This document shows positions 44,329-53,664 of a stretch of DNA of 64,000 nt, piece by piece. The notes under the pieces were generated by a model. It ran no database searches, was not told the DNA's origin, and saw nothing but the letters and a program-made list of their open reading frames with translations. A program made the position numbers and the translations under genes. Numbering within the stretch: position 1 is the stretch's first letter; each line of letters starts with the position of its first letter. The DNA is from JBBQVS01 sp963792705 (lineage in GTDB: Bacteria; Chloroflexota; Ktedonobacteria; Ktedonobacterales; Ktedonobacteraceae), in NCBI GenBank assembly GCA_963792705.1, contig CAWBXD010000012.1, forward strand, positions 748,296 through 812,295, written 5' to 3'.

Positions 44329-47300
44329 ATGATCTCTTCTCAACCGGTAAAACCTTTACAAGAAATACCTTCCTCTCAATCACCACAAAATTCACAAAAG
44401 TACGCGCAAGCATTTCAAAGAAGATTCGGACTCCATGCTCTCGGCTTAGTATGTATCTTACTGGCCTGTTTGGGTGCGGCGATCTTTTCCTATCAGCTAT
44501 TCATAGTGCCACAACCTGCGAGCTTCACACCTCAGTGGGGCAATGCACAATGGGTAAGAGCGACCGATGGACAGGGGCCAGTGACCTATTTTCGTCACTC
44601 ATTTGCCCTGAACGCGCCGCCAAATAGTGCATTCGTCGTTGTTACGGCAAACCAAATTTACACGCTCTACGTCAATGGCACATATGTTGGCTCAAATAGA
44701 AAAGACTTTGTACGAGGGGATTTTCCAAAAGCAAGTGTTTATGATGTGACCTCGGTTCTTTCAGTAGGTGCCAACGTTGTGGCGTTGTCGGCTGTAAATG
44801 TCGATAACGCTATTCCTGCGGTACGTGCTAGTATTGGTTTAGTTCGTGGAAGCACAATTTATCGTGATGGTTCAGGAAGCGGTTGGGTTGCGACGGCTAA
44901 TAGTTCTCTTGTGCATCCACGTTTTGCATACTTACCCGGTAGTTCCTGGAACGATGCAACCTTTGATGCGAGTGCATGGAGTGCTGTACAAAAAGATGTC
45001 ACACTCACGCTATCACCAACAACAGCAGTCAATCCCCTCCTGTACGAGCGTTCGGCTGCGTCTCAATGGATAAGTGTTGGTGTAAGTCCTGATGCCTATT
45101 TTGTCCGTCAATTCTCACTACCATTGAACTACAATAGTGCGTGGCTACGCCTTGCCGCAACGGGTACCGCCGATGTGTACATCAATGGGAATCAGTTTAT
45201 TTCCTGGAATGGTCAACCAACACTCGTCATACAGGACTTAACAACGTATCTTAGCGACGACGGAACCGTTATACCACCACGAACAGGGTTGGCAACTGGC
45301 ATCTATAATATTTCACCCTATCTTCACCCTGGTGTAAACAGTATTGGCGTACATGTTATCAGTCCAGGCGCGAGTTCAGCACAAACAGGGCTTACCAGTT
45401 CGAGTGCGGCATTGTCTGCTGATATGCTACTAAGCGATACTTCAGGGCAAGGAACCTGGCTCTCTTCTGATACTCAGTGGCGCGTTTCAGACCATCCAGT
45501 CGATAGCTGGACTCAAGGGGGTCCAACGGTAAAATCCTGGTCTTCTCCTGTGCTGATTGCGCGTCCGGGAGCCATTAGCGCATTCTATTTGCCCGAAGCT
45601 CTCACACAACAGAGCGTACAAATTGTGCCAGTGCCTTTCATGTTGGAGGTTGTGTGCGGTGCTTTCTGTCTCGTCATTGGTTTTTGGTTGCTCTTTTCGC
45701 TAGGCTTGCTGCATCGTTTTTATTCATCTACAGGGAGTGCATTGGCAGCTGGCAGTGTCATGTATCTTCCGGCACTGGCATGCGAGGCTCTGCTACTCGT
45801 ACTAGCCCGTGAGCCACAGATGCCCCAACCATTCCCTTTCACCTGGATGTGGGCAACACTGCTAGCAGCTATCGTCTGGGGAAGTTCGCTTCTCCTCCTT
45901 CTGAATGCGAGGCTGCGCTGTAAACAATCGACTAATGCTTGGCCGTCACCGCAACAACGGAGTCTACAAGGAAACCAGGGTGCCCGCAAGGGGAACGACC
46001 CTCCTGTATCCGAAATCGCTCCCCTTGCGGGTACTCTGGCATGGCGATCATGGATGCGATGGGTACGTCAAAACTGGGGCGTGGTTGTGCTTGTTTTGAT
46101 AGCTATTCCTCTCAGTTGCTATCATCTTTCCTACGAACCATACTGGCAAGATGAACTATCCAGCTATTATGCTGCTCATAGTGTGCTTACGCAGGGATTG
46201 CCCTATTTCCCTTCCCAGTTTTTGTATCCCAAAGCGGAACTTTACTCCTATCTGCTCGCCTTGTGGATGGCAATCTTTGGACAAGCTGATGGTGTGCCGC
46301 GCGTGATTAGTGTGATGGAATATCTGATAAGCATACCGCTTATCTATATTGTAGGGTCTTACTTTTTCAATAAACGTGTTGGGCTTCTTGCGGCCGCGAT
46401 GCTCACTTTTTCCCCTAGCTCTCTTGTATGGGCGCGCCAAATGAGAATGTATGAGCAAGAGCAAATGATGCTCTTATTAACAATTTTTCTCTTCTATCAA
46501 GCTATACAGAAACGCGAAAAAGTCTATTTTGTCTATATTGCAGCCGCGAGTCTCATCTTGACATATCTCAGCCATGAAGAGGTTTTCATTGCCTTGCCCG
46601 GCTTACTGTGCGCGATTCTGCTTGCGAGTAGAGATGGAAGACGTCCTCTTCCAGCAGTGGTATATCAAAAGCATTGGTGGTTCGCGGGTCTGTTGTGTGC
46701 GAGCCTGATTGGTATTCAACTGCTCATCGCGAAATATTCGCACCCCCCCATGCTAGGGACAGACTCAAGCCAACGACCACAGGTTGGTTTCACAACTGAT
46801 AACATTCCCTTTTACATGAATTTACTCTTCCTACCAGACAATTTGGGGCATGGCATTCCCTGGATAACTCTCAATTCAGTGCTTGCCACTATTGGTTGTC
46901 TACTGGTAAGGCGTAGTAGAGATATACGAGCAAAATATTGTGCAGCATTCTTAGCAATCTCCATTTTGATGCTCATACTTGTCTTTACAGCTACGGCTGA
47001 ACGTTATCTGTACGCGCTGCTGCCAATCTACTATATGGTGGGGTCCTACGCGCTACTCACGATGGTACGCGCCTTGTGGTCCTTCGCTCGTCCCTTTATC
47101 GTCTTACAAAAACAAACGCACATGAGCACACCTGTGTTCGAGGGCTATCTCTCCTTGCCTATGCGTCTGGTCTTGCAGGCCACAGTTGCGCTGTTCTGCC
47201 TCTCTGTACTCATTGCACCGATTTTTCCTTTAAGTAACTATAATCCGTTTGTAAGCAAGGTGCTTGGCATAGAGTCTCATCGTCACTTTGCGGACTATGA

Positions 47301-47655
47301 TGATGCTAGCAACTATGTGAAAGCGCACTTACAAAAGCAGGATATAGTGATCTCAATCGCGCCGCCCAATTGCACTCTTTTCTATGTGGGAAGAGTAGAT
47401 TACTTCTTTTCTGTCAATAAAGCACTCTTTTTACTTGAAAGCAATGGTACAGTTGTTGAAACCGCGTCAAACGCGAAGGCAATGTTCAATCAGGAAGATT
47501 TTCAGGCGGTTCTTGAGAATCATACTCGCATCTGGATTGTTTCGGACAATGGCCCCTATCAGAAAGATATATTCAAGCGTTTTACATTTCCACCCGATTT
47601 TCACCTAGTATTTGAGGGCTACGGCTCAGCCGTATTTTTCCGTGGAATTGGTTGA
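44329..47655 (+). CDS. GT39-like membrane glycosyltransferase with large lectin-like extracytoplasmic domain
   Basis: 1108 residues. One N-terminal span (LGLVCILLACLGAAIFSYQL) is followed by about 370 outer residues. These have two jelly-roll-like units resembling N-terminal domains of GH78/GH2 enzymes (YFRHSFALN, YTLYVNGTYVGSNRKD, SWNDATFDASAWS, DVYINGNQFISWNG). From residue about 430 come many spans with the PMT/ArnT type motif YWQDELSSYYAAHSVLTQG and LVWARQMRMYEQEQ. GT39-type enzymes use polyprenyl-phosphate sugars on the outside. The fusion of a sugar-binding-like domain to the transferase is uncommon. Confidence 0.82.
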   Translation: MISSQPVKPLQEIPSSQSPQNSQKYAQAFQRRFGLHALGLVCILLACLGAAIFSYQLFIVPQPASFTPQWGNAQWVRATDGQGPVTYFRHSFALNAPPNSAFVVVTANQIYTLYVNGTYVGSNRKDFVRGDFPKASVYDVTSVLSVGANVVALSAVNVDNAIPAVRASIGLVRGSTIYRDGSGSGWVATANSSLVHPRFAYLPGSSWNDATFDASAWSAVQKDVTLTLSPTTAVNPLLYERSAASQWISVGVSPDAYFVRQFSLPLNYNSAWLRLAATGTADVYINGNQFISWNGQPTLVIQDLTTYLSDDGTVIPPRTGLATGIYNISPYLHPGVNSIGVHVISPGASSAQTGLTSSSAALSADMLLSDTSGQGTWLSSDTQWRVSDHPVDSWTQGGPTVKSWSSPVLIARPGAISAFYLPEALTQQSVQIVPVPFMLEVVCGAFCLVIGFWLLFSLGLLHRFYSSTGSALAAGSVMYLPALACEALLLVLAREPQMPQPFPFTWMWATLLAAIVWGSSLLLLLNARLRCKQSTNAWPSPQQRSLQGNQGARKGNDPPVSEIAPLAGTLAWRSWMRWVRQNWGVVVLVLIAIPLSCYHLSYEPYWQDELSSYYAAHSVLTQGLPYFPSQFLYPKAELYSYLLALWMAIFGQADGVPRVISVMEYLISIPLIYIVGSYFFNKRVGLLAAAMLTFSPSSLVWARQMRMYEQEQMMLLLTIFLFYQAIQKREKVYFVYIAAASLILTYLSHEEVFIALPGLLCAILLASRDGRRPLPAVVYQKHWWFAGLLCASLIGIQLLIAKYSHPPMLGTDSSQRPQVGFTTDNIPFYMNLLFLPDNLGHGIPWITLNSVLATIGCLLVRRSRDIRAKYCAAFLAISILMLILVFTATAERYLYALLPIYYMVGSYALLTMVRALWSFARPFIVLQKQTHMSTPVFEGYLSLPMRLVLQATVALFCLSVLIAPIFPLSNYNPFVSKVLGIESHRHFADYDDASNYVKAHLQKQDIVISIAPPNCTLFYVGRVDYFFSVNKALFLLESNGTVVETASNAKAMFNQEDFQAVLENHTRIWIVSDNGPYQKDIFKRFTFPPDFHLVFEGYGSAVFFRGIG

Positions 47656-47708
47656 TAGACGAAAGAAACCTATATATAGCAGGGAAACCCGAACCGTATT
47701 CGGAGAAT

Positions 47709-47754
47709 GATGTGTCAAGCTGGGAGACCTTGCGGTCTCCCAGCTTGACACATC
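47709..47754. terminator. hairpin after the GT39-like gene
   Basis: Perfect 21-bp arms (47709-47729, 47734-47754) with loop TTGC, 54 bp past the stop. No clear T run, so termination is probable rather than certain. Confidence 0.6.
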
Positions 47755-47798
47755 AGGACTGAGGATATATCAGGAGCTTGCCAATCGTCATTTGGTGG

Positions 47799-47933
47799 TT
47801 TCGTAGGGACCACATTTATGGCGTCCGCTGCACGAGCGAAGCAATGTGCAGTCCTCTTCTTGCACCAATTATGATGTAAGAGAACTCGCCCAATGAATTG
47901 GGTGCGGACGCCATAAATGTGGTCCCTACGAAA
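47799..47933. repeat. type B palindromic repeat
   Basis: Perfect 30-bp arms (47799-47828, 47904-47933), with TTTATGG rather than TTGATGG in the arms, a matched change on both sides. The inside holds CTGCAC/GTGCAG. Confidence 0.94.
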
Positions 47934-47959
47934 TCTGCCACGTCAGGACCGAGGATATA

Positions 47960-49201
47960 TTAAGAGCCAAGTACTGTTTGTAGCGACTCCATCGCGATAC
48001 CACATGACTCCATGCTAATCCAGTTCTCGGAGCCTTTATAAAGTGAATAGTCGTTATTTACTTCGTACATCCAGCCTGCAACAGGAGCAGGAAAGAAGGA
48101 GTGTTTGGCGACAAAGAGCAGATTGGCCTCAAAGTTTGCATAGCGGTTATTGAAGATGGCGTTAGCCTCATGAAACGACTGAAGCATGTGAAGTTGCCGT
48201 ATTTCTTTACGACTCCTATCGACTCTTCCCGTATTTAACATAATTTTGAAGTAGATACCGTTGTCCTTGAGATTACGTAATCCGGTTGCAGGGTCTACCA
48301 CCGTATCAAGAATTTCTTTTGCTAAATCAAGATAGGTGGCGTTATGCGTATACGCGCCAACCTTGAGCAAGGCATCCGTCTCCTGCCCAATCTCACCACC
48401 TTTAGACTCCCAATCCCAGATTTGACCTTGACATACGGTGCGCGAAAATAGGTGGTATTTGCTGACAAATGCTTGTTTTGTGACGACACTGACTTCTCGC
48501 GCACCCGCTTGTATCCATGCCTCGTGCCCAAAACGCTTGCCAGCATCGATAAGAGCCAGACCGTTTTCCAGGTTCTGGTCCACTCGATAGCCATCAGGAC
48601 AGACGGGAGCATCTTTTGCCGTTGAGTCAACAAGGGAGCCATGTGAAACTCCTACCGCCGGGTCAATCCCCTTGTACACGGCATTAGCCCAGGTCTTCAT
48701 CGTCTTTGTCCAGACAGCAGTATCAGCGTATTGAGCCAACCTCTGGAAAAGGAAATAAAGCCAGCCTTTCGGCGATGTCGAACGCGCCCACTCTTTTGTG
48801 ACGATGGGTAAGAGACGGTCAATATCTGCTTTGAAAGAGGTATCTCGTGGATGCCTTGCCTCATACCAGACCATGTTTTCATATGCACGAAGATCGTTTT
48901 GTCCATCATGCGTACTATTTTGATGTGCTGTAGGGTTGTTACGGTACCAGTTGATCCAGATACCTGTACCATATTTACCAGTTGATCCCCAACCATACCG
49001 GTTGATATCGTCAAGCGTCTGTTTCACCATTGCGTCAAGTGAAGCATCAGCTACAGAATAACTAGAGGACACCGACGAAGATTGCGGCTTCATTGCCTCG
49101 GTAGACGAAATAGTACTGCTCAAGAATGAGCAACCACTCGTACTAATACATAGGAGCAGCAAGAGAAACAAGAAAAGGTGATGTTTGAAGTGTATTTTCA
49201 C
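47960..49201 (-). CDS. lipoprotein, probable alpha-barrel glycoside hydrolase-like protein
   Basis: 413 residues from GTG 49201 (GAGG upstream). A lipoprotein signal ends at STSGC (Cys24). The body has repeated helical pairs with aromatic and acidic residues (WINWYRNN, RAYENMVWYEARHP, GWLYFLFQRLAQY, RVDQNLENGLALIDAG, IWDWESKGGEIGQETDALL). This suggests an (alpha/alpha)6 barrel as in GH76, GH105 or AGE enzymes, but I cannot assign the family. It faces the polysaccharide-like cluster and may process or trim the product outside the cell. Confidence 0.6.
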   Translation of the reverse strand: MKIHFKHHLFLFLLLLLCISTSGCSFLSSTISSTEAMKPQSSSVSSSYSVADASLDAMVKQTLDDINRYGWGSTGKYGTGIWINWYRNNPTAHQNSTHDGQNDLRAYENMVWYEARHPRDTSFKADIDRLLPIVTKEWARSTSPKGWLYFLFQRLAQYADTAVWTKTMKTWANAVYKGIDPAVGVSHGSLVDSTAKDAPVCPDGYRVDQNLENGLALIDAGKRFGHEAWIQAGAREVSVVTKQAFVSKYHLFSRTVCQGQIWDWESKGGEIGQETDALLKVGAYTHNATYLDLAKEILDTVVDPATGLRNLKDNGIYFKIMLNTGRVDRSRKEIRQLHMLQSFHEANAIFNNRYANFEANLLFVAKHSFFPAPVAGWMYEVNNDYSLYKGSENWISMESCGIAMESLQTVLGS

Positions 49202-49228
49202 ACGAACCTCATATTCTGAAGTAATCTT

Positions 49229-49248
49229 TAGCTGAATGAGAAGAGCTA
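49229..49248. promoter_or_regulatory. 20-bp motif upstream of the lipoprotein gene, shared with 38007
   Basis: TAGCTGAATGAGAAGAGCTA, differing from 38007-38026 at one base. It lies 28 bp before the GTG start of the lipoprotein gene. The operator role is inferred. Confidence 0.4.
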
Positions 49249-49372
49249 TTCACTAAACGTGACTCAGAATAGACATCCATAGTAACATCTGTATTACTTA
49301 TGATACTACTATAAGTATATTTACATGCTTCAATACATCAAAGATAGAAAAATACTTAATAGATGAAGGGCT

Positions 49373-49777
49373 TTATGTGAGTAGATTGAGGCTGAGTTTG
49401 AGGGCAAGATCGACCTTGACAAGTTCTTCAGGGGTGATAGCACCGCGTCGGCGCAGGAGGCGAGATTTCTCGACGGTCATAACCTGTTCGCATTTCACGT
49501 CGGTAAAGTTAGTCAAGCCATTTTCTTCGCTTGGAGCGATACGAACGTGCAAGGAGAGTTCACGCTCGGTGCGGCTCATGGAGGCAACAATCGTTAAAGG
49601 GTACGCAGCAGATGCATTCCCTCGGTCATTTTGGATGATTAAAGCGGGTCGTGTGCCTTGTTGCTCAGCACCTCGACCTGGAGACCAATTTACGTCCCAA
49701 ATCTCTCCGCGACGTGGGCTTGGTGGACCATCATGTTGTCTATGGCTGGGCTGTGTCTGCCTGGCCTCACTACTCAT
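49373..49777 (-). CDS. MazF/PemK-family toxin (endoribonuclease)
   Basis: 134 residues. The N-terminal core RRGEIWDVNWSPGRGAEQQG and TRPALIIQNDRGN is the MazF signature, followed by the C-terminal LTNFTDVKCEQVMTVEKSRL. Such toxins cut mRNA at short sequences. The first 20 residues form a polar tail outside the fold. It starts 3 bp after the antitoxin stop. Confidence 0.9.
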   Translation of the reverse strand: MSSEARQTQPSHRQHDGPPSPRRGEIWDVNWSPGRGAEQQGTRPALIIQNDRGNASAAYPLTIVASMSRTERELSLHVRIAPSEENGLTNFTDVKCEQVMTVEKSRLLRRRGAITPEELVKVDLALKLSLNLLT

Positions 49778-49780
49778 GCG

Positions 49781-50107
49781 TTATGCAACCATACCTTCGG
49801 CACTGGCATGAAAAAAGAATTGGGCTTCTTCAAGGGTGTCTGGAATTGTACCGAGGTAGGCATATGCATCGTCAAGCGTAGTGTTGATGGAGGAGAGAGC
49901 TTGTTCGCGCTTCTGAACAATCGCCGATTTTAGTTGCTGATAATTATCTTGTCTCATCAGTTCCATAATTGTTTCCACGACATCTCCTAACGATGACTCT
50001 AGTTCAACTGCGAGAGCTTTTAGCTCTTTATGTTGCGTTGAGGGGATTTGGATTGATTTTCGGACGAGGTTCTCATGACGATAAAAATCGGTTTGGGCAA
50101 CGGCCAT
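49781..50107 (-). CDS. antitoxin of the MazF-type pair
   Basis: 108 residues. The N-terminal half (RKSIQIPSTQHKELKALAVE) fits a ribbon-helix-helix DNA-binding fold. The C-terminal half is helical and acidic and ends with SINTTLDDAYAYLGTIPDTL, a probable toxin-binding segment. Its place immediately before the toxin gene supports the role. I do not assign a MazE subfamily. Confidence 0.78.
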   Translation of the reverse strand: MAVAQTDFYRHENLVRKSIQIPSTQHKELKALAVELESSLGDVVETIMELMRQDNYQQLKSAIVQKREQALSSINTTLDDAYAYLGTIPDTLEEAQFFFHASAEGMVA

Positions 50108-50222
50108 GAAAGCGCCTCCTATTTACAAGACGACGTATATCTTTTCTGTCTCCATTGTACTTTCCTCATCGCCAATTGTCAATAAAAATAGTGAGAAAGT
50201 CAGAAAGATGTATAGTGCAACC

Positions 50223-52043
50223 CTATGCTTGAGGAAGGGCTAGCAAGAATGTCGAGCCTTCGCCAGAGATACCTGCGCTTTCAACCCATATTTGACCACT
50301 CATGGCTTCAGCCAATTGGCGACAGAGGTAGAGACCAAGGCCGGCACCGCGTTGGACGCTGTTCATAGCACTCTCTAAACGGACAAATTTGGCAAAGAGA
50401 CGTGTGATATCTTCCTGGGCGATACCCGGACCCCAATCACGGATAGCAATGACAATAAAATGTTGTATCGAGGATGCTGGTATAGAGAGTTGAGCTTGCG
50501 CCAGTCTTTGCTCAAGCCTTGTTCGGTCCACACCCGTTACTGTAGTAGCGACCTTTGACGGAGGAGGCGCATACTTTAGTGCATTTCCAATGACATTGAG
50601 CAGAATCTGACGCAGACGAAGATCATCAGCTTTTACATGCCAATGTTCATCTATATCTACAAGCAGGGTGCGATGTTCCATCGTAAATGTCGGTTCAAGA
50701 ATTTCGGTGATATGTTGTACCGCGTTCCGCACCTGCACCGTTTCCAGGTGAAGCGTTACCCGATCCTGATGAACACTACTCGTGTCCATCACATTTCCTA
50801 GCAATAGAATAAGTTCTTCGCAAGCACGACTCGCAAGCCCCACAAAGCGTTGTTTCATCTCGTTATCCAGAACGGATGTATGTATCGTCAGGAGTTCAAG
50901 GTAGCCTTGAATGGCTGTCAGAGGAGTACGCAACTCGTGCGAGGCAGTCATCAGGAAGTGATTGGTAAGCTGCTCAGACTTTTGTGCCTCTTTAAGAGCT
51001 TCACGAAGTTTTGTGTACAAAAGCGCATTGGTTAAGGCAATGCCAGCATGCACTCCAATCTCTTCGAGTAGTGTTAGGTGACGTTGCGTGTATGCATAAC
51101 GTTGATAACTTTGTGCCGAGAGACTACCAATCAGTTCATCGCCATAAAAGATCGGTACAAAGAGAAATGATTGTGATGGTCGTCCATTACCGTAAAGATC
51201 GTCGCCATCCTTCTCCACATATTCAGCACGTTGATTCGCTACTGCGAAGGCATCATATTCTTCTACCGTACCAAGTATATAGGAATGCTTCTCGCTGGAA
51301 AGAACCTTATCAATCCAAAGAGGAATTTCATTGTAGAGCGTAGGTGGATAGACAACACCTTCATCAATGAGATATTCCATCATCATCGTTCTGTCGTCAC
51401 AATTGTAGCGCGAAATGACAAGCGCATCGACGGGCATAATCTTCCGTGTCTGCTCATAGATAGTACGATATACGTCTTTCAGGTCATACAATGCGCTAGG
51501 TGCAAAGAGCGCACGACCAATTTCGATCAGGGCAGTCCGCTCCTCATTGCTCTGTTTGGCTTCTTTGTACAATCGCTCCTCTTCGATAACCATAGCAGCC
51601 TGCTCCGCAAATACATCGAGGAATAGCAATGCTTCGTCCGTTAGTGTTCTCTCGACTGTATGAGAGTGACTTAACACTAACAAACCAACAAAGGTGTGTG
51701 GTTCGCTCATAAGAGGGACAAGGAATAAATCTATTGACTTGTTTCTCAGGTATACACAGTCGGTGGTGTTTTGCCACAATGTGGACGTGCGAGGAATAGA
51801 ATATACGTCATTGACTCTCTTGGCATTACTCATCAGCATCCTCACATCTATGGTAGAGAGGGGATGTTGCCGAAAGTAGTCTTCCTGTTTATCTGTGAGG
51901 CCAGCAGTAGTACGAATGCAAAACTCTTCGTCGTTCTCGTGCATATATAAGGCACACTGCTGAAAATGCAGGGAGGTACATAAGGCAAGTATGACCTTTT
52001 TCAAGCGTGTATCAAATTCTTGTTGGGTTGTGTGTGTTTGCAT
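50223..52043 (-). CDS. tandem GAF-domain sensor histidine kinase
   Basis: 606 residues. Two GAF domains (about 5-155 and 175-345) precede the H-box FLMTASHELRTPLT, N-box LLNVIGNALKYAP, G1 DWGPGIA and G2 RGAGLGLYLC. There is no membrane span, so it senses internal signals. No response regulator is adjacent. It sits between two minus-strand genes, after the terminator of the secreted-protein gene. Confidence 0.93.
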   Translation of the reverse strand: MQTHTTQQEFDTRLKKVILALCTSLHFQQCALYMHENDEEFCIRTTAGLTDKQEDYFRQHPLSTIDVRMLMSNAKRVNDVYSIPRTSTLWQNTTDCVYLRNKSIDLFLVPLMSEPHTFVGLLVLSHSHTVERTLTDEALLFLDVFAEQAAMVIEEERLYKEAKQSNEERTALIEIGRALFAPSALYDLKDVYRTIYEQTRKIMPVDALVISRYNCDDRTMMMEYLIDEGVVYPPTLYNEIPLWIDKVLSSEKHSYILGTVEEYDAFAVANQRAEYVEKDGDDLYGNGRPSQSFLFVPIFYGDELIGSLSAQSYQRYAYTQRHLTLLEEIGVHAGIALTNALLYTKLREALKEAQKSEQLTNHFLMTASHELRTPLTAIQGYLELLTIHTSVLDNEMKQRFVGLASRACEELILLLGNVMDTSSVHQDRVTLHLETVQVRNAVQHITEILEPTFTMEHRTLLVDIDEHWHVKADDLRLRQILLNVIGNALKYAPPPSKVATTVTGVDRTRLEQRLAQAQLSIPASSIQHFIVIAIRDWGPGIAQEDITRLFAKFVRLESAMNSVQRGAGLGLYLCRQLAEAMSGQIWVESAGISGEGSTFLLALPQA

Positions 52044-52107
52044 ATACTTTCACGCCCCTCCCTTTTTAAGAAGAGTATATCATTAAGATGCAAGAGGACA
52101 CAAAAAA

Positions 52108-52174
52108 GAGAAATGCAGGAAGACCGCTACCTTCATCATTCCCCGAATGCGGTTGCGGTCTTCCTGCATTTCTC
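52108..52174 (-). terminator. terminator of the secreted-protein gene
   Basis: 20-bp arms (52108-52127 and 52155-52174), 6 bp beyond the stop codon, with A-rich and T-rich outer edges. Confidence 0.8.
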
Positions 52175-52180
52175 TCTTTA

Positions 52181-53287
52181 TTAGAGGCAAAGCCACCAAT
52201 TGGAGAAGGTACATGATGGAGTTGGAGTATCAGTTGACGTTGGAGTTGCTGGCACGGATGTAGCTGTTCCAGAGGCTGTGGTGGTCGCGGTTACTGTCGG
52301 CGTTGTAGTACTGACTGCGCCGCCGCTTGCAAGCCATTCTGTACCATTTGGATACAGGATACCATCTTGTGCGCCTGAGTCGCCCCAGCCATTGTAGCAT
52401 TTGTTGCCACTCTCGCAGGTTCCATCGTCGATAGCAGAGCTATCGCCAGTAGCAATTACACGTCCTGTTCCATAAGTGCTACGTGCAATGAAAACGCCTG
52501 TAGTACCAGTGTTGGATGAGCCTGTGGTGTAGATGACGCCAACAACATTAGGATTGTCCGTGGGGTGAATCGTCTCGGTTGTACCTGCATCAATCAAACT
52601 CGTAGTGCCAGTTCCAAATGGCCCTTGCAGAATAGGATCGGGATTAGCCGTATCGACACTGGGATAGTCGTGTGCAATGTCTACAGCATCAAATGTAATC
52701 CCAAATGGGTCATTGCCAACACCGCTATTGCTCATCAAATCATTAAAAATGTGGAGCGAGTCATAACCATCATTATTGCGATCACTACCATTATGGTCTG
52801 CAACCATGAACAGTCCACCGCCATTGTGAACAAAGGTAAGAATAGCAGTCTTTTCGCTACTGGTAAAGAGCGTGTTGGGTTCGGGTAGAACTAAAGCATT
52901 AAAGTTACTGAGATCAAGTGCGTTGCTGCTACTACCATACGTGATTGCGCTCGTGTTGGTCATCAAGCTGTAACGACCAGTCTTTTGGAGCGCAACGCCC
53001 CATGAACTGATGCCGCCAGTCCAGTCTGTTTCCACCTGTGGATTGGGATTTTCCTTGAGGGGGTCGGGTTGACTAGAACTGATAACCCAGTCGGCGTTGC
53101 CTGCTGTTTCAGCATGGGCATCGTCGAACAGAACCTTATATGAAGTAGAGGAGGCAGCCATATGAGTGTAGGTAGCATGTACCTTTCCAAGCGGCTGCTG
53201 ACTAAGGGCGAACAGGCCACTCACGATAAGAACGATGAGTGCAAGCCATAGATAAAGTTTCCACCGCGTTTGTGAAAGAGATGTCAT
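52181..53287 (-). CDS. secreted or anchored protein with amidotransferase-like fold and Thr/Pro tail
   Basis: 368 residues. An N-terminal signal (LYLWLALIVLIVSGLFALSQ) is followed by a domain like DUF4350/class I glutamine amidotransferase folds: YKVLFDDAHAETAGNADWVI, FNALVLPEPNTLFTSSEKTA and LTFVHNGGGLFMVADHNGSD, then GTGRVIATGDSSAIDDGT. No catalytic Cys of the amidotransferase is seen at the usual elbow. The C-terminus is a Thr/Ser/Pro/Ala linker ending in SCTFSNWWLCL, possibly for wall contact. The function is unknown. Confidence 0.68.
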   Translation of the reverse strand: MTSLSQTRWKLYLWLALIVLIVSGLFALSQQPLGKVHATYTHMAASSTSYKVLFDDAHAETAGNADWVISSSQPDPLKENPNPQVETDWTGGISSWGVALQKTGRYSLMTNTSAITYGSSSNALDLSNFNALVLPEPNTLFTSSEKTAILTFVHNGGGLFMVADHNGSDRNNDGYDSLHIFNDLMSNSGVGNDPFGITFDAVDIAHDYPSVDTANPDPILQGPFGTGTTSLIDAGTTETIHPTDNPNVVGVIYTTGSSNTGTTGVFIARSTYGTGRVIATGDSSAIDDGTCESGNKCYNGWGDSGAQDGILYPNGTEWLASGGAVSTTTPTVTATTTASGTATSVPATPTSTDTPTPSCTFSNWWLCL

Positions 53288-53376
53288 AAGAAATAGCTCC
53301 TTAGAAAAATTGGGTTCCGTTGAAAAAGAACGTAGAAGAGGGGAAGGTTCAGAGGATTTATAGGAGTGTTGGCAAC

Positions 53377-53418
53377 AAAGAAGCTAGGCCTATCATATTA
53401 GATGGGCCTAGCTTCTTT
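53377..53418 (-). terminator. terminator after the small gene at 53.4 kb
   Basis: Perfect 14-bp arms (53377-53390, 53405-53418) with T-rich/A-rich edges, 10 bp beyond the stop of the small gene. Confidence 0.8.
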
Positions 53419-53428
53419 TATCATAATA

Positions 53429-53656
53429 TTATTCAGCTACTTCTTCGGACCATATATCAGCAACGGGACTAATTTGATAAAAAAACATTCTCGCATCAAG
53501 ATAGGTAAAATCGAACATTTCTGCACTTCGTTCTTTAGCTGCTTCTAGGGGTATCATATTACCAATAACCAGGTCTATATCGTTAGATTTTGCTTTAGCG
53601 CGAAATTTAACCGGATCGCCTCTCTTTATTATCGCTTTAACCTCGATTAAGTTCAA
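53429..53656 (-). CDS. small hypothetical protein
   Basis: 75 residues from TTG 53656, which has GAGGTG upstream. The sequence is a mixed alpha/beta-like stretch (NLIEVKAIIKRGDPVKFRAK, IDLVIGNMIPLEAAKE) with no known family that I recognise. A good terminator directly downstream and the ribosome site support expression. Confidence 0.5.
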   Translation of the reverse strand: MNLIEVKAIIKRGDPVKFRAKAKSNDIDLVIGNMIPLEAAKERSAEMFDFTYLDARMFFYQISPVADIWSEEVAE

Positions 53657-53664
53657 ATTTCACC

